The notes beneath the pieces were generated by a model. It was not told the DNA's origin. It saw only the letters and a program-made list of their open reading frames with translations, and searched no databases. This document shows positions 10,458 to 21,300 of a stretch of 64,000 nt of DNA, in pieces. Position numbers and translations under genes: made by a program. Location of the stretch: the NCBI GenBank assembly GCA_004431415.1, contig QPMI01000104.1, positions 248,001 through 312,000 of the forward strand. The letters are read 5' to 3'. Source of the DNA: Cyanophora paradoxa. Taxonomy: Eukaryota > Glaucocystophyceae > Cyanophorales > Cyanophoraceae. Each line of letters opens with the position of its first letter. Positions within the stretch are counted from its first letter, which is position 1.

Positions 10458-13400
10458 GGGCAGCGACGGCCTCGCGGCGAGCGTGGAGGGCATCGGAGGA
10501 GGCGGCGGCGGCCTGCGCAGCCGATCGGTCAGCCAGCTACAAAGTGGGGCGCCAGGCCGGGCCCCTGGCCGACCTCGGCCCGGGCGGCCTCGGCGGCCTT
10601 CTCCGCCTGCGCCAGCCGCTTCCGCATCGCCTCCGCCTCCGCCGCGGCCTGCGCGGCGCCGTCAGAGGCCGGCGCGCCAGCGCCGGCGCTGGCGGCGGAC
10701 GAACAGCGGCGAGGTCGGAGCGGGCGCGCGCCGCCTCCTCCCGCGCCTCCCGCGCCGCCCGCTCCGCGCTCTCCGACTCGATCCGAGCCACCTGTACCCC
10801 GTCGGGAAGGGCGGGGGGATGAAGCGCAGGGGGGGCACCTCGGCGTCGGAGGCGAGGCGGGACTGTGCGGCGGAGGAGGCGCGGAGGGCCGCCGAGAGCC
10901 GAGCCGCCTCCGCCCGTGCCTGTACCCCGCGCCCGCCGGCTCGGCGGGGGGGGGGGGATTGAGTGAGAGGGGTACCGCACCGCTTCGAGGTCGGCCCGGA
11001 GCCGCGACAGCTCCTCTCCTGTACCCCTCCTAAGACCGGCGGGGGGCGGGGATGGGGGAGGGGAAGGGAGGCGGGTACCGGCGAGGGGATCGACCCCTGG
11101 CCGGGGTACGCCGGAGTTGTCGGGCCCCGAAGCCGTGACCGGAGCCCGGTACGAGCCCATCAGCTGTGGATCGGTTCAGAAGGGAAAGGAGGAGGGGTGC
11201 GGTGGGCGGCGTGCACACCTGGTCCAAGGATATGTCGGCATCGATGCTTTCTGTACCCCCCGCGGCCCCCGCGGCCCCGCGCGCCCGGGCCGCCCGCTCG
11301 AACAGCGCGTCCGCCTCCTCCGCCCTCCCCAGCGAGTACAGGACTGCCGGGCGCCGCATCAGCAGATTCGGAGCCTCTGAGCGGCTCGGGCCGGCGCCGG
11401 GGCGGACCGCGGGCGAGGGACTCGGCGACGGGCGCGCAGGAGGGGTGATCGGGCCCCGCCGCTGCCTCCTGCATCCCCAGAGCCCGCTGCGAAACCCGCT
11501 CAGCTCGTCCGACTCAGGTGAGCGCGGGCGAGAAAGGCGTACCCGGAGCAAGGGCGCGGCCTCCGCCGCGCGCCCCTGCTCGGCAAGTGTCGCCCCCAGG
11601 GCGGCCAGCGCCGAGACCAATCGGGGCCCTTCGGGAGCCGACCCCGCGTCCAGCACCTCCAGCGCCCTCTGCGGCGCGGCGTGAGGGGGGTACGCCGAAA
11701 TTTTGTCGGGCTCGGGCGTACCCTGAAGAGGGCCTCGGCCTCGGCTAATTCCCCCCGGTGGAAGTAGACCTCGCCCAGGCCGCAGGCGCAGCTCACCTGA
11801 GGACCCTTTCGTTAGGGGCGCGCGCGAGGGCGGCGGGCGGTGGGGCAGGGGGGTAAGGGCCTGCGCGGCGCGGAGCTCTTCCGGACGCTCCTCGGAGGGG
11901 GCCGCGTCGAGGGCAGCCAGCGCGCGCTGCGGGGCCGTGAGTGGAGGTGCGGGCGGGAGAGCCGGGCGAGGGGGGGTACGGCGTTCTCGCCTTCAGCGGC
12001 GCCTCGGCGGCGCCGTCCTTGCCCCTGCGGCTGTACGTGACGGCGAGGGCGCAGCAGGTCCCGATCGCGAGGGGGCTCAGCCCGAAGGCCGCCTCCTGCA
12101 CCGCCAGCGCCCGCTGCGGGGCCAGCTCAAGGTAAGATCTAAGGATGCACAAGATCTTAGGATCTAATCGTATTCTTAGAGGGGCTTTAAAGCAATATCT
12201 TAGCACAAGATGGAGAGATTTGGGGGATCTTAGGATCGGGATGCTTGAAGGATGAACGATAAAATTCGGGCGCGCCTCCAGGAGGGCCTCCGCCTCGTCG
12301 TGGAGCCCGCGGCCGGCGCACGCGTCCGCCAGCCTCTGCAGGCTGCGCGCGGCGGGATGCGTGAGAAGTGAGGGAAAGGGAAGGAAGGGAGGGCGGGGGC
12401 CGCGCCTGAAGGCGGTGCGGGGGTGCTGCGGCCCGTACTCCGCCTCGCTCGCCGCCAGCGCGCGCTGCGAAGGCGAGAAACACGGTTCAGTTCCAGTGAG
12501 TTTCAGCTAAGTTTCAGTGAGTCAGTGAGGGACTCCGGGAGAGGGCGCACTCGAAAGAGGGCTTCGGCCCTCGCCAGGTCGCCCCGCTGCATGCACTCCT
12601 GGCCCCGCTGCGCAGGCGGTCGGCCAGCTGAGCGAGACGGCGGAGTGGATGGCGGAGGCGCGCGGACCCGCTCAAGCTCGGCGAGGGCGGCCTCGGGTCC
12701 CACGGGCGCCGCCTCGCGATCGCGCCCCGGCGGCTGCTCGGCCTCCTCCAAGAGCGAGGCCGCCCGCGCCCCACGCGGAGCGGGGCCCTCCGGGCGGCTC
12801 CCAAGCTCCTCCAGCGCGCTCGCCAGCTGCCCGGTCGGAGGTCAGAAGAGGCGGCGGGCCGCTCCGCAAAGTGCGCAAGCGCACCTGCTCCGAGAACGAC
12901 GCGCCGGAGCGCGGGGCCGGGCCCCGGGCGCCCCCGGCGGCGCGGCGGGGGGTACGGAGCCGGAGGAGCCCGGGGCCCGCGGCGCGGCCCGCCCCGGAGC
13001 CGAGCGCGGGGCGACCCTCGAGGGGACGCGGGGACACCACAGCGGCGCCTCCGACTGCCGAGGCGGAGGCGGCGGAGGTGGAGGCGGCGGCGCCGGCGGC
13101 GCGGCGTCCCCAGGTCCCGGGCTTGCTCCCGCCGCCGCCCGAAGACGCGGCGCGCACCCGCGAGAGGGGCGACATCGGCGCCTGTGGAGCCTCTGGTGGC
13201 TCCGAGGAGGTGGAAGTGGAGGGGGCGGGGGCGGGGGCGAGGGCGCTGGGGAGGATGCCGGCGGCGCCGGCGAGGGAGCCGGAGAAGGAGGCGCGGCTGG
13301 CGGGGGCCAGCGGGATGCCCGAGAGCCCCACCTGGCGAGGAGGCCGAGTCAGATCTAGAGCCGATAAGAACGTAAAGCAGAGACCGATAGCTGGGGCGCA

Positions 13401-13900
13401 GGCGGCCTCACTGAGTAGACCTCCTCGATGAAGGAGATCGCCTGCGACTGCCTGCGACGCCCCCACCCCCGTGCTCAGATGAGATCTGAGCCGGGCCGGG
13501 GCGGCCCCGGACGCACCGGTAGGCCCGCCCCCCGACGGCGAAGTGCTGGCTGGAGGCGGGCGCGGGGAGGGAGACCAGGGCCGCCTGGGAGCGGCGCGAG
13601 GGCGCGCCCCGCGCCTGCAGCGCCTGCCGAGTGCTCCCCCGTCTCTATGCACATCTCGACTGTAGGGCCGCCCGAGGCTCATGATCAGGGGCCAGGGCCC
13701 CTTGGAGGGGCAGGGGGCTCAGCGGGGGTGGAGGGAGCGTGCCGAAGGCCGGGGCCGCTTCTGACCTGACCGCGGGCCGCCCCCTCGGCAGCTGATGGGC
13801 CGCAACGATCGCGGGTACCGCATCGAGGCCCCCGAATCCGTCGCCGACAACCGCGAGGTCTGCCCGCGCGCCCGCCCCCGTGGCCGAGGCTGACGCCGCG
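9961..13900 (-). CDS. TPR / coiled-coil / RING E3 ligase-like protein, copy A
   Basis: Minus-strand multi-exon gene. N-terminal exons read SQAISFIEEVYS and VGLSGIPLAPASRA. They are followed by about six kinesin-light-chain-type TPR units (GDLARAEALFR, RALAASEAEYGPQHP, RLADACAGRGLHDEAEALLE, AVTYSRRGKDGAAEAPLK, GEVYFHRGELAEAEALFR, LGATLAEQGRAAEAAPLLR). A charged coiled coil follows (ARIESESAERAAREAREEA, MRKRLAQAEKAAEAARAEV), then a poly-Ala run. The last exon (10287-9961) ends with a C3HC4-type RING, CLAC-x11-CRH-x3-CGEC-x8-CPFC, 16 residues before the TAG stop. C-terminal RINGs of this type act as E3 ubiquitin ligases and TPRs bind partners, so a cytosolic adaptor-ligase is the natural inference. 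Introns in the TPR array fall at one conserved point (EALxx|RAL); several use GC donors. The first exon is unresolved. Confidence 0.72.
10398..10456 (-). repeat. GCC trinucleotide repeat encoding poly-Ala
   Basis: About 19 CGG/GCC units, read as Ala in the TPR-RING protein just before the RING exon. The paralogous tracts are shorter (about 13 units near 22783-22822 and 14 near 34519-34561), so the tract is length-unstable. Confidence 0.85.
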
Positions 13901-14283
13901 CTGCTGGGCCGGGCCGGGCCGGGCCGGGCTAGGCTGGGATGGGCCGGGCTGGGCTTGGCAAGGGCTAGCGGCTAGCTGCAGGGGAACAGACGCCACCCGC
14001 GCCGCCTCCCGAGGCCCGCCTGGGAAATCTAAATCAAACCGCCTCCGTCGGCGCCGATTGCAACCGCGCCGCGGCAGACCTTCTTCCGCCCCTCCTGCCC
14101 GCACCCCATGGCCACCCCCTCAACCCTCCCGTCCACGGGCCACAGGCTCACAGCCCCTCTCTACCCCTCACGGCTCCGGATCCTGTCGGACGTGGTATCG
14201 CAGAGCAAATATATACTCAATCCCAGTTCAGCTATCGTATTCAAGCGATTGAACTCTAGTACTGGGACCTAGGCTAAACGGCG

Positions 14284-16680
14284 ATGTCGGTGGTGTATGC
14301 CTCGAGCTCGGTGTCGGCAATCATCTGCAGGAATAAAATAAGGCAATTATTGCAAGCCGTGAGCGCGAGCTCACCAAAACCTCGGCGTCCACCTCTTCAT
14401 CTATCTCCACGCAAACGGTATCGATGCCAATTGCAACGTCGGCCTGAGCATCGATATCGATATCCTCGTCATCGACATACTGCGAGACAAGAATCCGCAA
14501 GCGAGATATGTGCATATTTGAATCGACCGACTTGGGAAAACAAAATTCGCACACCGGTACCTTCAGTTCGGCCTCATCCACCAGTGCAACGGCATCGTCA
14601 AGCTGAGCAAATGTACCTTCGTGCGCATGGAGATTTACGTGGTGAGTTTTTCGGATTCAATATTCGCGCATACACTCGATCTTTGAAGTTCGTGCTTACA
14701 ATCGAGCTTGTTCGTGTATCCAGGAACAGTATTGCAATCGAGGCGGAGATTGGTCGACCTGCCTGGAGGCATCACTTCGAGAGACCTCAAAAGTAACAAT
14801 TTTAATGCGAAGAGCAAGCCGAATCTAACGCACGCGGCCTTGCCCCAAACTTCGACCTCGCTGAAGTTCATGTACTGATCGGTCCCTGCCGAATTCGAAT
14901 CCGCTCAGTGGAAGATCGCCAAGTACTGGTACTAGTTGAAATCGGCGTCGACGTCTAGCTCCGGTTTAAACACAACCGCCACACGCACCAGCTGACGACG
15001 TTTTCGTGATCCGAACGGCGTCCCCTGTCCGTATCGAATTCGAACAGAATTAAATTCGAAGTGTGTGAGTTTCTTCGAGCTCGACGTCATTGATCGTAAA
15101 ATTAAAGCGGAATCCGAAATCCGAAATCGCATGGAGGTCACTAGAGGTCAAAAAGTTAAGCGCACCGACAGTCCCCGACGACGGAAGCACGTGCTTTGTC
15201 AAGTTCGTGACAGTGGAATCGAACACGGGGCTGGCAATCGTTGGAGACGTGTAGACCTGCATCCGCCCGAGCTCATGATCAGCTCGACTGGAATATATAT
15301 AACAGCTGGAACAGAGTTCTTGCACCACTTTGCCATCATTCAAAACCTGTCAGTTCGAAGTCAATGCGAACTCGACGTGAGCTTATAATTCCAATTAAGA
15401 GATCGAAGAGCGGAAAGACTCTCGATCGACGTTCGGACGCGAATGTAAATGCGCTTGCCTCGTAAACGATGTTCTTGAATCGGGTCCCAGCGTTACCTGC
15501 GTTGTCTCAAAATAAGCCCTGTGCGTGATTAGAAGAACGTCATTCCTGCACGTACCTGAGCGCTGCGCAATGCAAAATGCGGGCGAGCGTCATGATCAGT
15601 TGCACAAACATTGAATTCGAACTTCTAAGCTTCTTGATTGATTTAACATCGCGCACGTTGTAAACGTCAATTTGTCCGACCGTGTAGTCTTTCTGCAGTG
15701 CAAAGGGTCAGGCTTTATTCGAACGCGGGGATGAAAACCCTAAGTATTCGAAATGTGCGCTTACGCCAAGGTTGATGGTGATGGCAGGCTTCATATCGGA
15801 ATCTGATGAATGATATCCGCGAGCACTGCCAAAGTCCCCAGACTTTCCTTTTCCATCTGTGCGCGTGCATCGCAAGCAGATCGCACTGCAACAATAAGTT
15901 CACTCGCAAATATTGATATCATGCGCACCGGTGGCCAGCGTACTGGGGTAGTCGGAGGTATCTGACGATAGGAAAGGGATGCGCGTTCGGTCAAACAAAT
16001 GTGCGCGTGCATTGGAGACCGTTGACGAAAGGAGCACATTGAGAGGTCGCATTTGTCGAAGCCCCCAGAGCAACGTTCTCCCAACCAGCGGACCTGCCGT
16101 TCCGATCGCGGCACGGTGAGGTTAGATCCGGATCCGGCAACGCCAGCATAAATATAAGGGACGATGAATCGTACTTCATGGAGTTCACGTGGGGTGTCCA
16201 GGCGTCTGCGCCCGCGATCGGCGCCGCGGCCGTCGATGTCGACGTCTGGAGCACCTCGCAACCATATCCCATGCCTTCAGACTCCGTGAAACGCCAGGAT
16301 TTAGCTCCAACAGGCGTGCAAGCGTTTGTTGCTTTCGCTATGTGTTGGCCATATTCGTCCCCGAAAGGATCTTTCAACACTCCCGTGTCCCCATTAAGAA
16401 GGGCGGTCCCCGTGCAGTCCGCGTTGGCAAAGCAGGTAAACTCTGTGGCGCGAACGGCGTCATGCATATGATCGTGATCAGCACGTACCAGCGCTCGAGC
16501 TTCATCGCAAAGCACGCACTGCCGCCCATGATGACCTCAATCGAATCGGTTCTCGTTCGCGCAACAGCAGCAAGGATCCAGAAGACCCTGCCGCAGTGCG
16601 CAGGGCCGTCGGTCGTCTATAGCAAGCACCAAAGTATGTATCCGCGGCGATTCCGCGCCCTCACCTAGGCCTAGGCCTTA
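14284..16680 (-). CDS. Secreted F5/8 type C (discoidin-like) lectin gene, copy A, single domain
   Basis: The 5' coding exon on the minus strand (about 16515-16030) reads TCFANADCTGTALLNGDTG, GAKSWRFTESEGMGYGCEV, then ENVALGASTNATSQCAPF. Later exons give DGKGKSGDFGSARGYHSS, PAITINLG and KDYTVGQIDVYNVRD. The end of the domain is QYMNFSEVEVWGKA near 14870. The series NVALxxxTxxTS / DGK / YHSS / ITINLG / xIDVYN / LxxxEVEVWG is the signature of F5/8 C/fucolectin-type galactose-binding domains, which bind carbohydrate outside the cell. An acidic tail exon (YVDDEDIDIDAQADVAIGID) lies at 14321-14581. Introns are AT-rich with GT-AG ends, unlike the GC-rich introns of the neighbouring TPR-RING gene. 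In this copy the domain is a chimera of the two domains seen in B and C. The N-terminus and any signal peptide are unresolved. Confidence 0.68.
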
Positions 16681-16689
16681 AGAGATTGA

Positions 16690-18126
16690 ACTTCGAACTT
16701 TGAAGTGAACAACCACAAACTTGCAAGTTGAAAGGCAAGAGCGACTCCGAGAACTCTGTCTCCGACTCGGCGAGCTTGACTCAGGCTCGAGGCTCCGAAG
16801 AGCCCAGGCTAGCCGGCCCCCACCTCCGGGGCCGTGGCCCCACGGCCCTAGGAGCCGCGGCTAGCCGGCGGCGGCCTATTGGCAATACTAGCTATACCGT
16901 GTAACACAAAAATATGGCTGACAGATTTATGTCGTTATAGACTTATAGTACGGTTATACAACTTGACCCTTCTCTTGGTGGAATATGACGGTACCAAATT
17001 ATGTCGTAATGAAAATTTCAGGCTTGTCGTCAGTGACTCGTCAGTGACTCAGTGTATGGGGCGGTAAATTGTATGGGGTACCACTGAGAGTGCCCTACTT
17101 TGACGGTCTCAAATTATGTCGTTATTTCACGTCCGAAGCGACATAATCTGGTACCGACATAGTAAAGGTTTTTTTTTGAGAGACTACCGTGGGGCGGCTC
17201 GCTGTGGGCCTGTGGCGCCGCGCCAAGTTCGTTCGGCGCCGGACGTCTGGTGGCCGCCCCAAAAATTACCGCCCCATACAAGCCTTAAAATTTCATAGCA
17301 ACATAATTTGGGAGCGTCATATTTCACGCACGGGAGTCCAGGTTTTATAAACGACATCTCAGATGGCGTCCGACCGTCGGACGGTCACGGTCATATTTAA
17401 GTGTTACTGTGTTACTAAGCTACACGGTCACCGGGTAGCCGGCGCCGGCCCCCAACTAGGGCTGGCACAGTCCGACTTTTCCCCCACCGGGTCGGTGGGC
17501 CGCTGACTGTTACCCACCGGTGGCGGTCGGTGGAGGTGGGGTACGTGCTACAGTGCGTGAAAATTGACAAGAAATACGCTAAATTCTGCACAGCTTCAAG
17601 GCGCTACGCGCCTACTCTGTTCCCAACTGTCTAAAGCAATTGCAAGTGCTTTGGGGCGAGTTCCGAAAGTTCAAGCCAGTTGTGGGGGAGGCCGGGGTGG
17701 TTGATGCTCAGAAGGGGTACGGGATATCGCGATCGATGGCGTCAGCTCCCTTGGGCTCCGTCGGATTGAAGAGCACAGGAGCGCAGGAGAGCAGGAAGAT
17801 GAACTAAGCAGGACTTTCCTGACCTGGGTGCACGGAATATGTAACTTTCGCGCGCGAGAATATGAAATTTTCGCGAGCCTACCCCCCCTAGAAATTTTAT
17901 TTGTATGGGACCGGGCGTTGTTTGGCGGTGGGCCAGAGTTTCCACCCGGTCGGTGGGAGGCCGCCACTGCCACCGGCCGCCACCGGCCCAGCCCTACGGG
18001 CCCCAACCTGGCCGGCGCCGCGGCCGGCTGGCCCCAGCCCGGCCGCCCCACGCCGTCGACGTCCACGCCGTGACGCCGTGACGGTGACGGGCCACGGGCC
18101 ACCGGCCAGTACTAGCCCAGTAGTAG
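16690..18126. other. Repeat-rich spacer, no gene
   Basis: Contains a GC palindromic cluster (16786-16880, CTAGCCGG/CCGGGG motifs). It also holds an inverted-repeat family around GGTACCAAATTATGTCG (16988) and CGACATAATCTGGTACCG (17140), and CACCGG-rich duplicated stretches (17430-17540, 17930-18050). Short ORFs here repeat exactly in the other units because the whole spacer is duplicated; none shows coding constraint or a known motif. Confidence 0.5.
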
Positions 18127-18543
18127 CTAGGGTTACCGTCTGACGGTAATGTCGGTCCCCCAGGCTCCGACATCGACAATGTCGAATGTCAGGTGGATTT
18201 CGGTGCGATCCGACAGAGGGGGGGGGGGTAGGGGTCGTCTCCGCCGGCAGAATGCGCCATAAATTATAAATTAAGGCTTCTGGTGCTCCAGGAAGTTATT
18301 CCAAGCAGGTCTGAAGACTCTGAACACATTCCCCACCTAAGGAATCCATTGAAGCGTGGGTTCTAGGTGAGCGACGGGCCGGCGATGGCAGGGAGGGGGC
18401 GAGAAAAGCATTAAAAACTATTTAAAAATGCATTATTTTAATCATTATTTCCGACATGTCGGTCGCCCTCGCCGACACCGCACCGACATTCGACATTGAC
18501 GACCGTTTGACGAAGCTCCGAATTGTCGGTGCGGTAACCCTAG
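18127..18543. mobile_element. MITE-like element, 12-bp terminal inverted repeats
   Basis: Ends are CTAGGGTTACCG (18127-18138) and its complement CGGTAACCCTAG (18532-18543), flanked on both sides by TAGTAG. That gives a 417-bp non-coding element with a 3-6 bp target duplication. The interior is rich in TGTCGG/CCGACA repeats. Matching copies lie in unit B (about 31789-32205) and, cut off inside the element, at the end of unit C (from about 44998). Confidence 0.6.
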
Positions 18544-19062
18544 TAGTAGCCACTGCTAGCCAGCGCAGGCGGGGCCCGCCGGCGCCGGGGCCTTGCTATT
18601 GACTCAGTGATGCGCGCGAGAGTGACTCAGTGACGTCGACGGTCCGACGGTCGACCTTAAAGCTTGTCGCCGAGTCGCCTAGGGCGATTGCGTAAAATAC
18701 TATGATCAATGATCATCGGATAGCGACTAGCCTAGGCTCAGACTAGCTAGTGCGTCTGCTCGGCCCTTCAGCCACGGGCCACGGCCACGGGCCACGGCCC
18801 AAAGAGCCGCGGCTAGCCGGCGGCGCCGGCCGCCGGCCGGCCGGCGCCGGCCTACTAGGCTAGGGAATCGTACTACAGTACGGACCGTCGGACCGTACGG
18901 TGTACGGTAATAGCGACCGGGGATTCCGGAATCCGGATCCGGGGCCCTTCCGGGCCGGGAATACTAGGGAATCAGTACTAGTAGTAGGGATACGGTGGGG
19001 AATGAAAGGATGCCAGAAAGGATGTACCGAGTCTACTACCGTCGGGCACTAAATTACCGCGG
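18544..19062. other. Repeat-rich spacer with GC palindromes
   Basis: Includes tandem GGGCCACGGCCAC copies (18772-18800), a GGCGCCGGCC palindrome cluster (18815-18853) and short CGGACCGTACGG inverted repeats (18880-18905). No gene is visible. Confidence 0.5.
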
Positions 19063-19078
19063 CAGAAATTACCGCGTT

Positions 19079-19863
19079 CCAGGAGGGGACCCCGCCGGGG
19101 TCGTTCGCGTTATTCAAGCACACCTCTATCTACGTGACCGAGGCGTGCTACTCTACTGGCGCCCGCCCCGGACAGCGGGGGCGCGGGGCCACTATGAATA
19201 GGTATATGTAGAAGTGTTGGTGCTAGAGACCGAGGTGGAAAACCGATCGCACGGATGAACGGAGGCGATGTCGTAGATCTACAAGGTATGCATATATAAA
19301 AGCGTGCCGGACCGGACCCGTCGGGGCATGGGGACGCCCTCTAGAGGGCTGGTGCGTCAGGGCAGCCAGGGGCCGCCCCGCGAACCTAGTCCGCCACGCG
19401 GCGAGTAGAGCTGACGCCCCCTAACGGGCGCCAGGTGCTCGTCTCCGGAATGCTAGAGCGGCGTCTGGAAAGACTAGTGGTCGTTGAGGCGAGCTCAAGG
19501 TGGGACATCGACTGAAAATAAGCACTGGCTGGTCCCTACGGCTATGTACATGAGTTTGTAGTCGACGTGCTCATCTAAAAATTCGATGGGGCTCTACATA
19601 ATAGGTACTGCTAGCGGCGCTATAGCTAGCTGAGGAACGGAACGGAACGGAGGAAGGGAGGGAAGGCCCGAATACAAAAAGGAAATGAGGACGCCCGGCC
19701 GCAGGGGCCGTCTCTGCTAGTGTTCGCCGTCGTCAAGGTGGGAGGCCCACCCCGTGGCCGCCGCCGACGCGGCCACGGGTCGCGCTGCCGCACACCGCGG
19801 GCGCGGGATCGGAGGGTCAGGAGGGCGGGGCCGCGGCCGAGGCCACGGGCATGCCGGCGGGGG

Positions 19864-19900
<37 letters not shown>

Positions 19901-20978
19901 CGCCGCATTCGCAGGGCCCGAGAGGAGGTGGACCAGAGCCGGCGCCCGGGTCGCCGCCTGGCAGGGAGGGCCGGGCGACGGGGGCCGGGGGCGGGGGCGA
20001 GGCGGGGGCGGGGGTGGATCGATGGAGCAAGAAACTGAGGCCTGGGACGCGGAGAGTGAGGCGCGCGCGCGCCATGGCGGCCCGGCGCCGGCGGAAAAGC
20101 GAGAAACGGTGGCGCAGGCACGCTGCCAGTGCAGCAACACTAAAAAGCGCCATGTCTCTTCCTGGCCGCTCGACGGGCCGCCCGGGACGGTATATGCACA
20201 GCGCCCCGCGAGGGCAGGCCGAGCGCCGTCGGGGCAGGCCACGTCGTCGCATGCGCAGACATGGGACGGCGAGCGGTATTCGTGGCTTAAAAGTAGCGAT
20301 ATCGATGCAGTCGTGCAGCTATGAGGGCGTACTCGGCTGCGCGCCGAGGGCCTAAGCGACGTCTCCAGTCTCTAAGCGGCGGCCGGCGCCGCGGTCGCTA
20401 GATCTGGCTGAAGTGCTATAGCTAGTGCGGACAGGGCGGCTGTGCCACGGGGCGGTGGGGCAGCGCGCGGGGGCAGCGCAGGCGGCTCCCTGGCGGTATC
20501 GAAGCCCGGTGTCGATGATCGCCCTCGCGTACGCCTGCGCGCGCCCGCGTGCACGAAGCTGCCGAGTGGAAAGCGTGAGCCCGAGCCCGTGATCGACGGA
20601 GCGCAGAGCATCGGTGCCTATGAAGAGCAGTTAAGAGCGAGGGGATAGCGTCCTGGTGGCCGCGGTTGGCGACCCTTGCCCAGTTCGCGTACGCGATCAG
20701 CGAGCTCGAGGGCCGCGCTCCCGATCGGGCGGGCGGGGCCGGCTGGACGGCTGTTCGATCGCACACTGAGCTATCTGCGACTAGGGCTGAAGGCCGGCAG
20801 CGACTGCTGGCGCGCGGAATGCGAGAACCGATACGCTTGCTCCCTGGGAGGCGTGGCGGCTTGGGGAGGTTTTCGGACACGCTGCGGAGTCTCTGCGGGG
20901 GCCCACCGGTCGCCGCTATCCCGCGCGCCCTACTCTACGCTCCCGGCGTGCTCCCAGGGGGGTACCGGATTTTTTTTT
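19079..20978 (+). mobile_element. 1.9-kb insertion with 16-bp target-site duplication, T9 at its right end
   Basis: Units B and C have an uninterrupted empty site at 32718 and its equivalent, while unit A is split by 1,900 bp. The duplicated target is CAGAAATTACCGCGTT at 19063-19078 and 20979-20994. The insert starts CCAGGAGGGG and ends GGTACCGGA followed by nine T (20970-20978). It contains a pure G run of about 35 (19865-19899). ORFs on both strands are Ala/Arg/Gly-rich composition frames and I find no reverse transcriptase or transposase. A long precise target duplication suggests retroposition, but the terminal T run is not the usual poly(A). Element class unknown. Confidence 0.75.
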
Positions 20979-21300
20979 CAGAAATTACCGCGTTTAAAAA
21001 CGCGGCCCGCCATAGAGCAAAATACCGCGGTACCAAATTACCGCGTTTTTACAAATTTGAGGCTTGTATGGGGCGGCATTTGGGGGGGTACTGTATGGGG
21101 CGACCTCTCAGCAACAAATTACCGCGGGATCAAATTACCGCGTTTTAACAAATTCTCGGCGCGGTAATTTGGTACCACGGTAATTAAGTGGGCGCGGTAT
21201 TTATGTGTTCTACGGTAGTACTACTACCGTGTGGCACTATAATACCGCGCTCACCTAATTACCGCGGTACCAAATTACCGCGCCGAGGGGTGCGGTCTCT
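20979..21300. repeat. AAATTACCGCG repeat cluster with inverted copies
   Basis: The motif recurs at about 20983, 21036, 21116, 21134, 21259 and 21274. Inverted forms GGTAATTTGGTACC and GGTAATTA lie at 21163-21186. With the GGTACCAAATTATGTCG family nearby, this looks like one degenerate inverted-repeat family with two sequence variants. Confidence 0.6.

Noticed and set aside
10359-11033. Plus-strand ORFs opposite the TPR-RING gene
   Set aside because: Arg/Ala/Gly-rich frames antisense to well-supported coding exons; shadows of the minus-strand gene.
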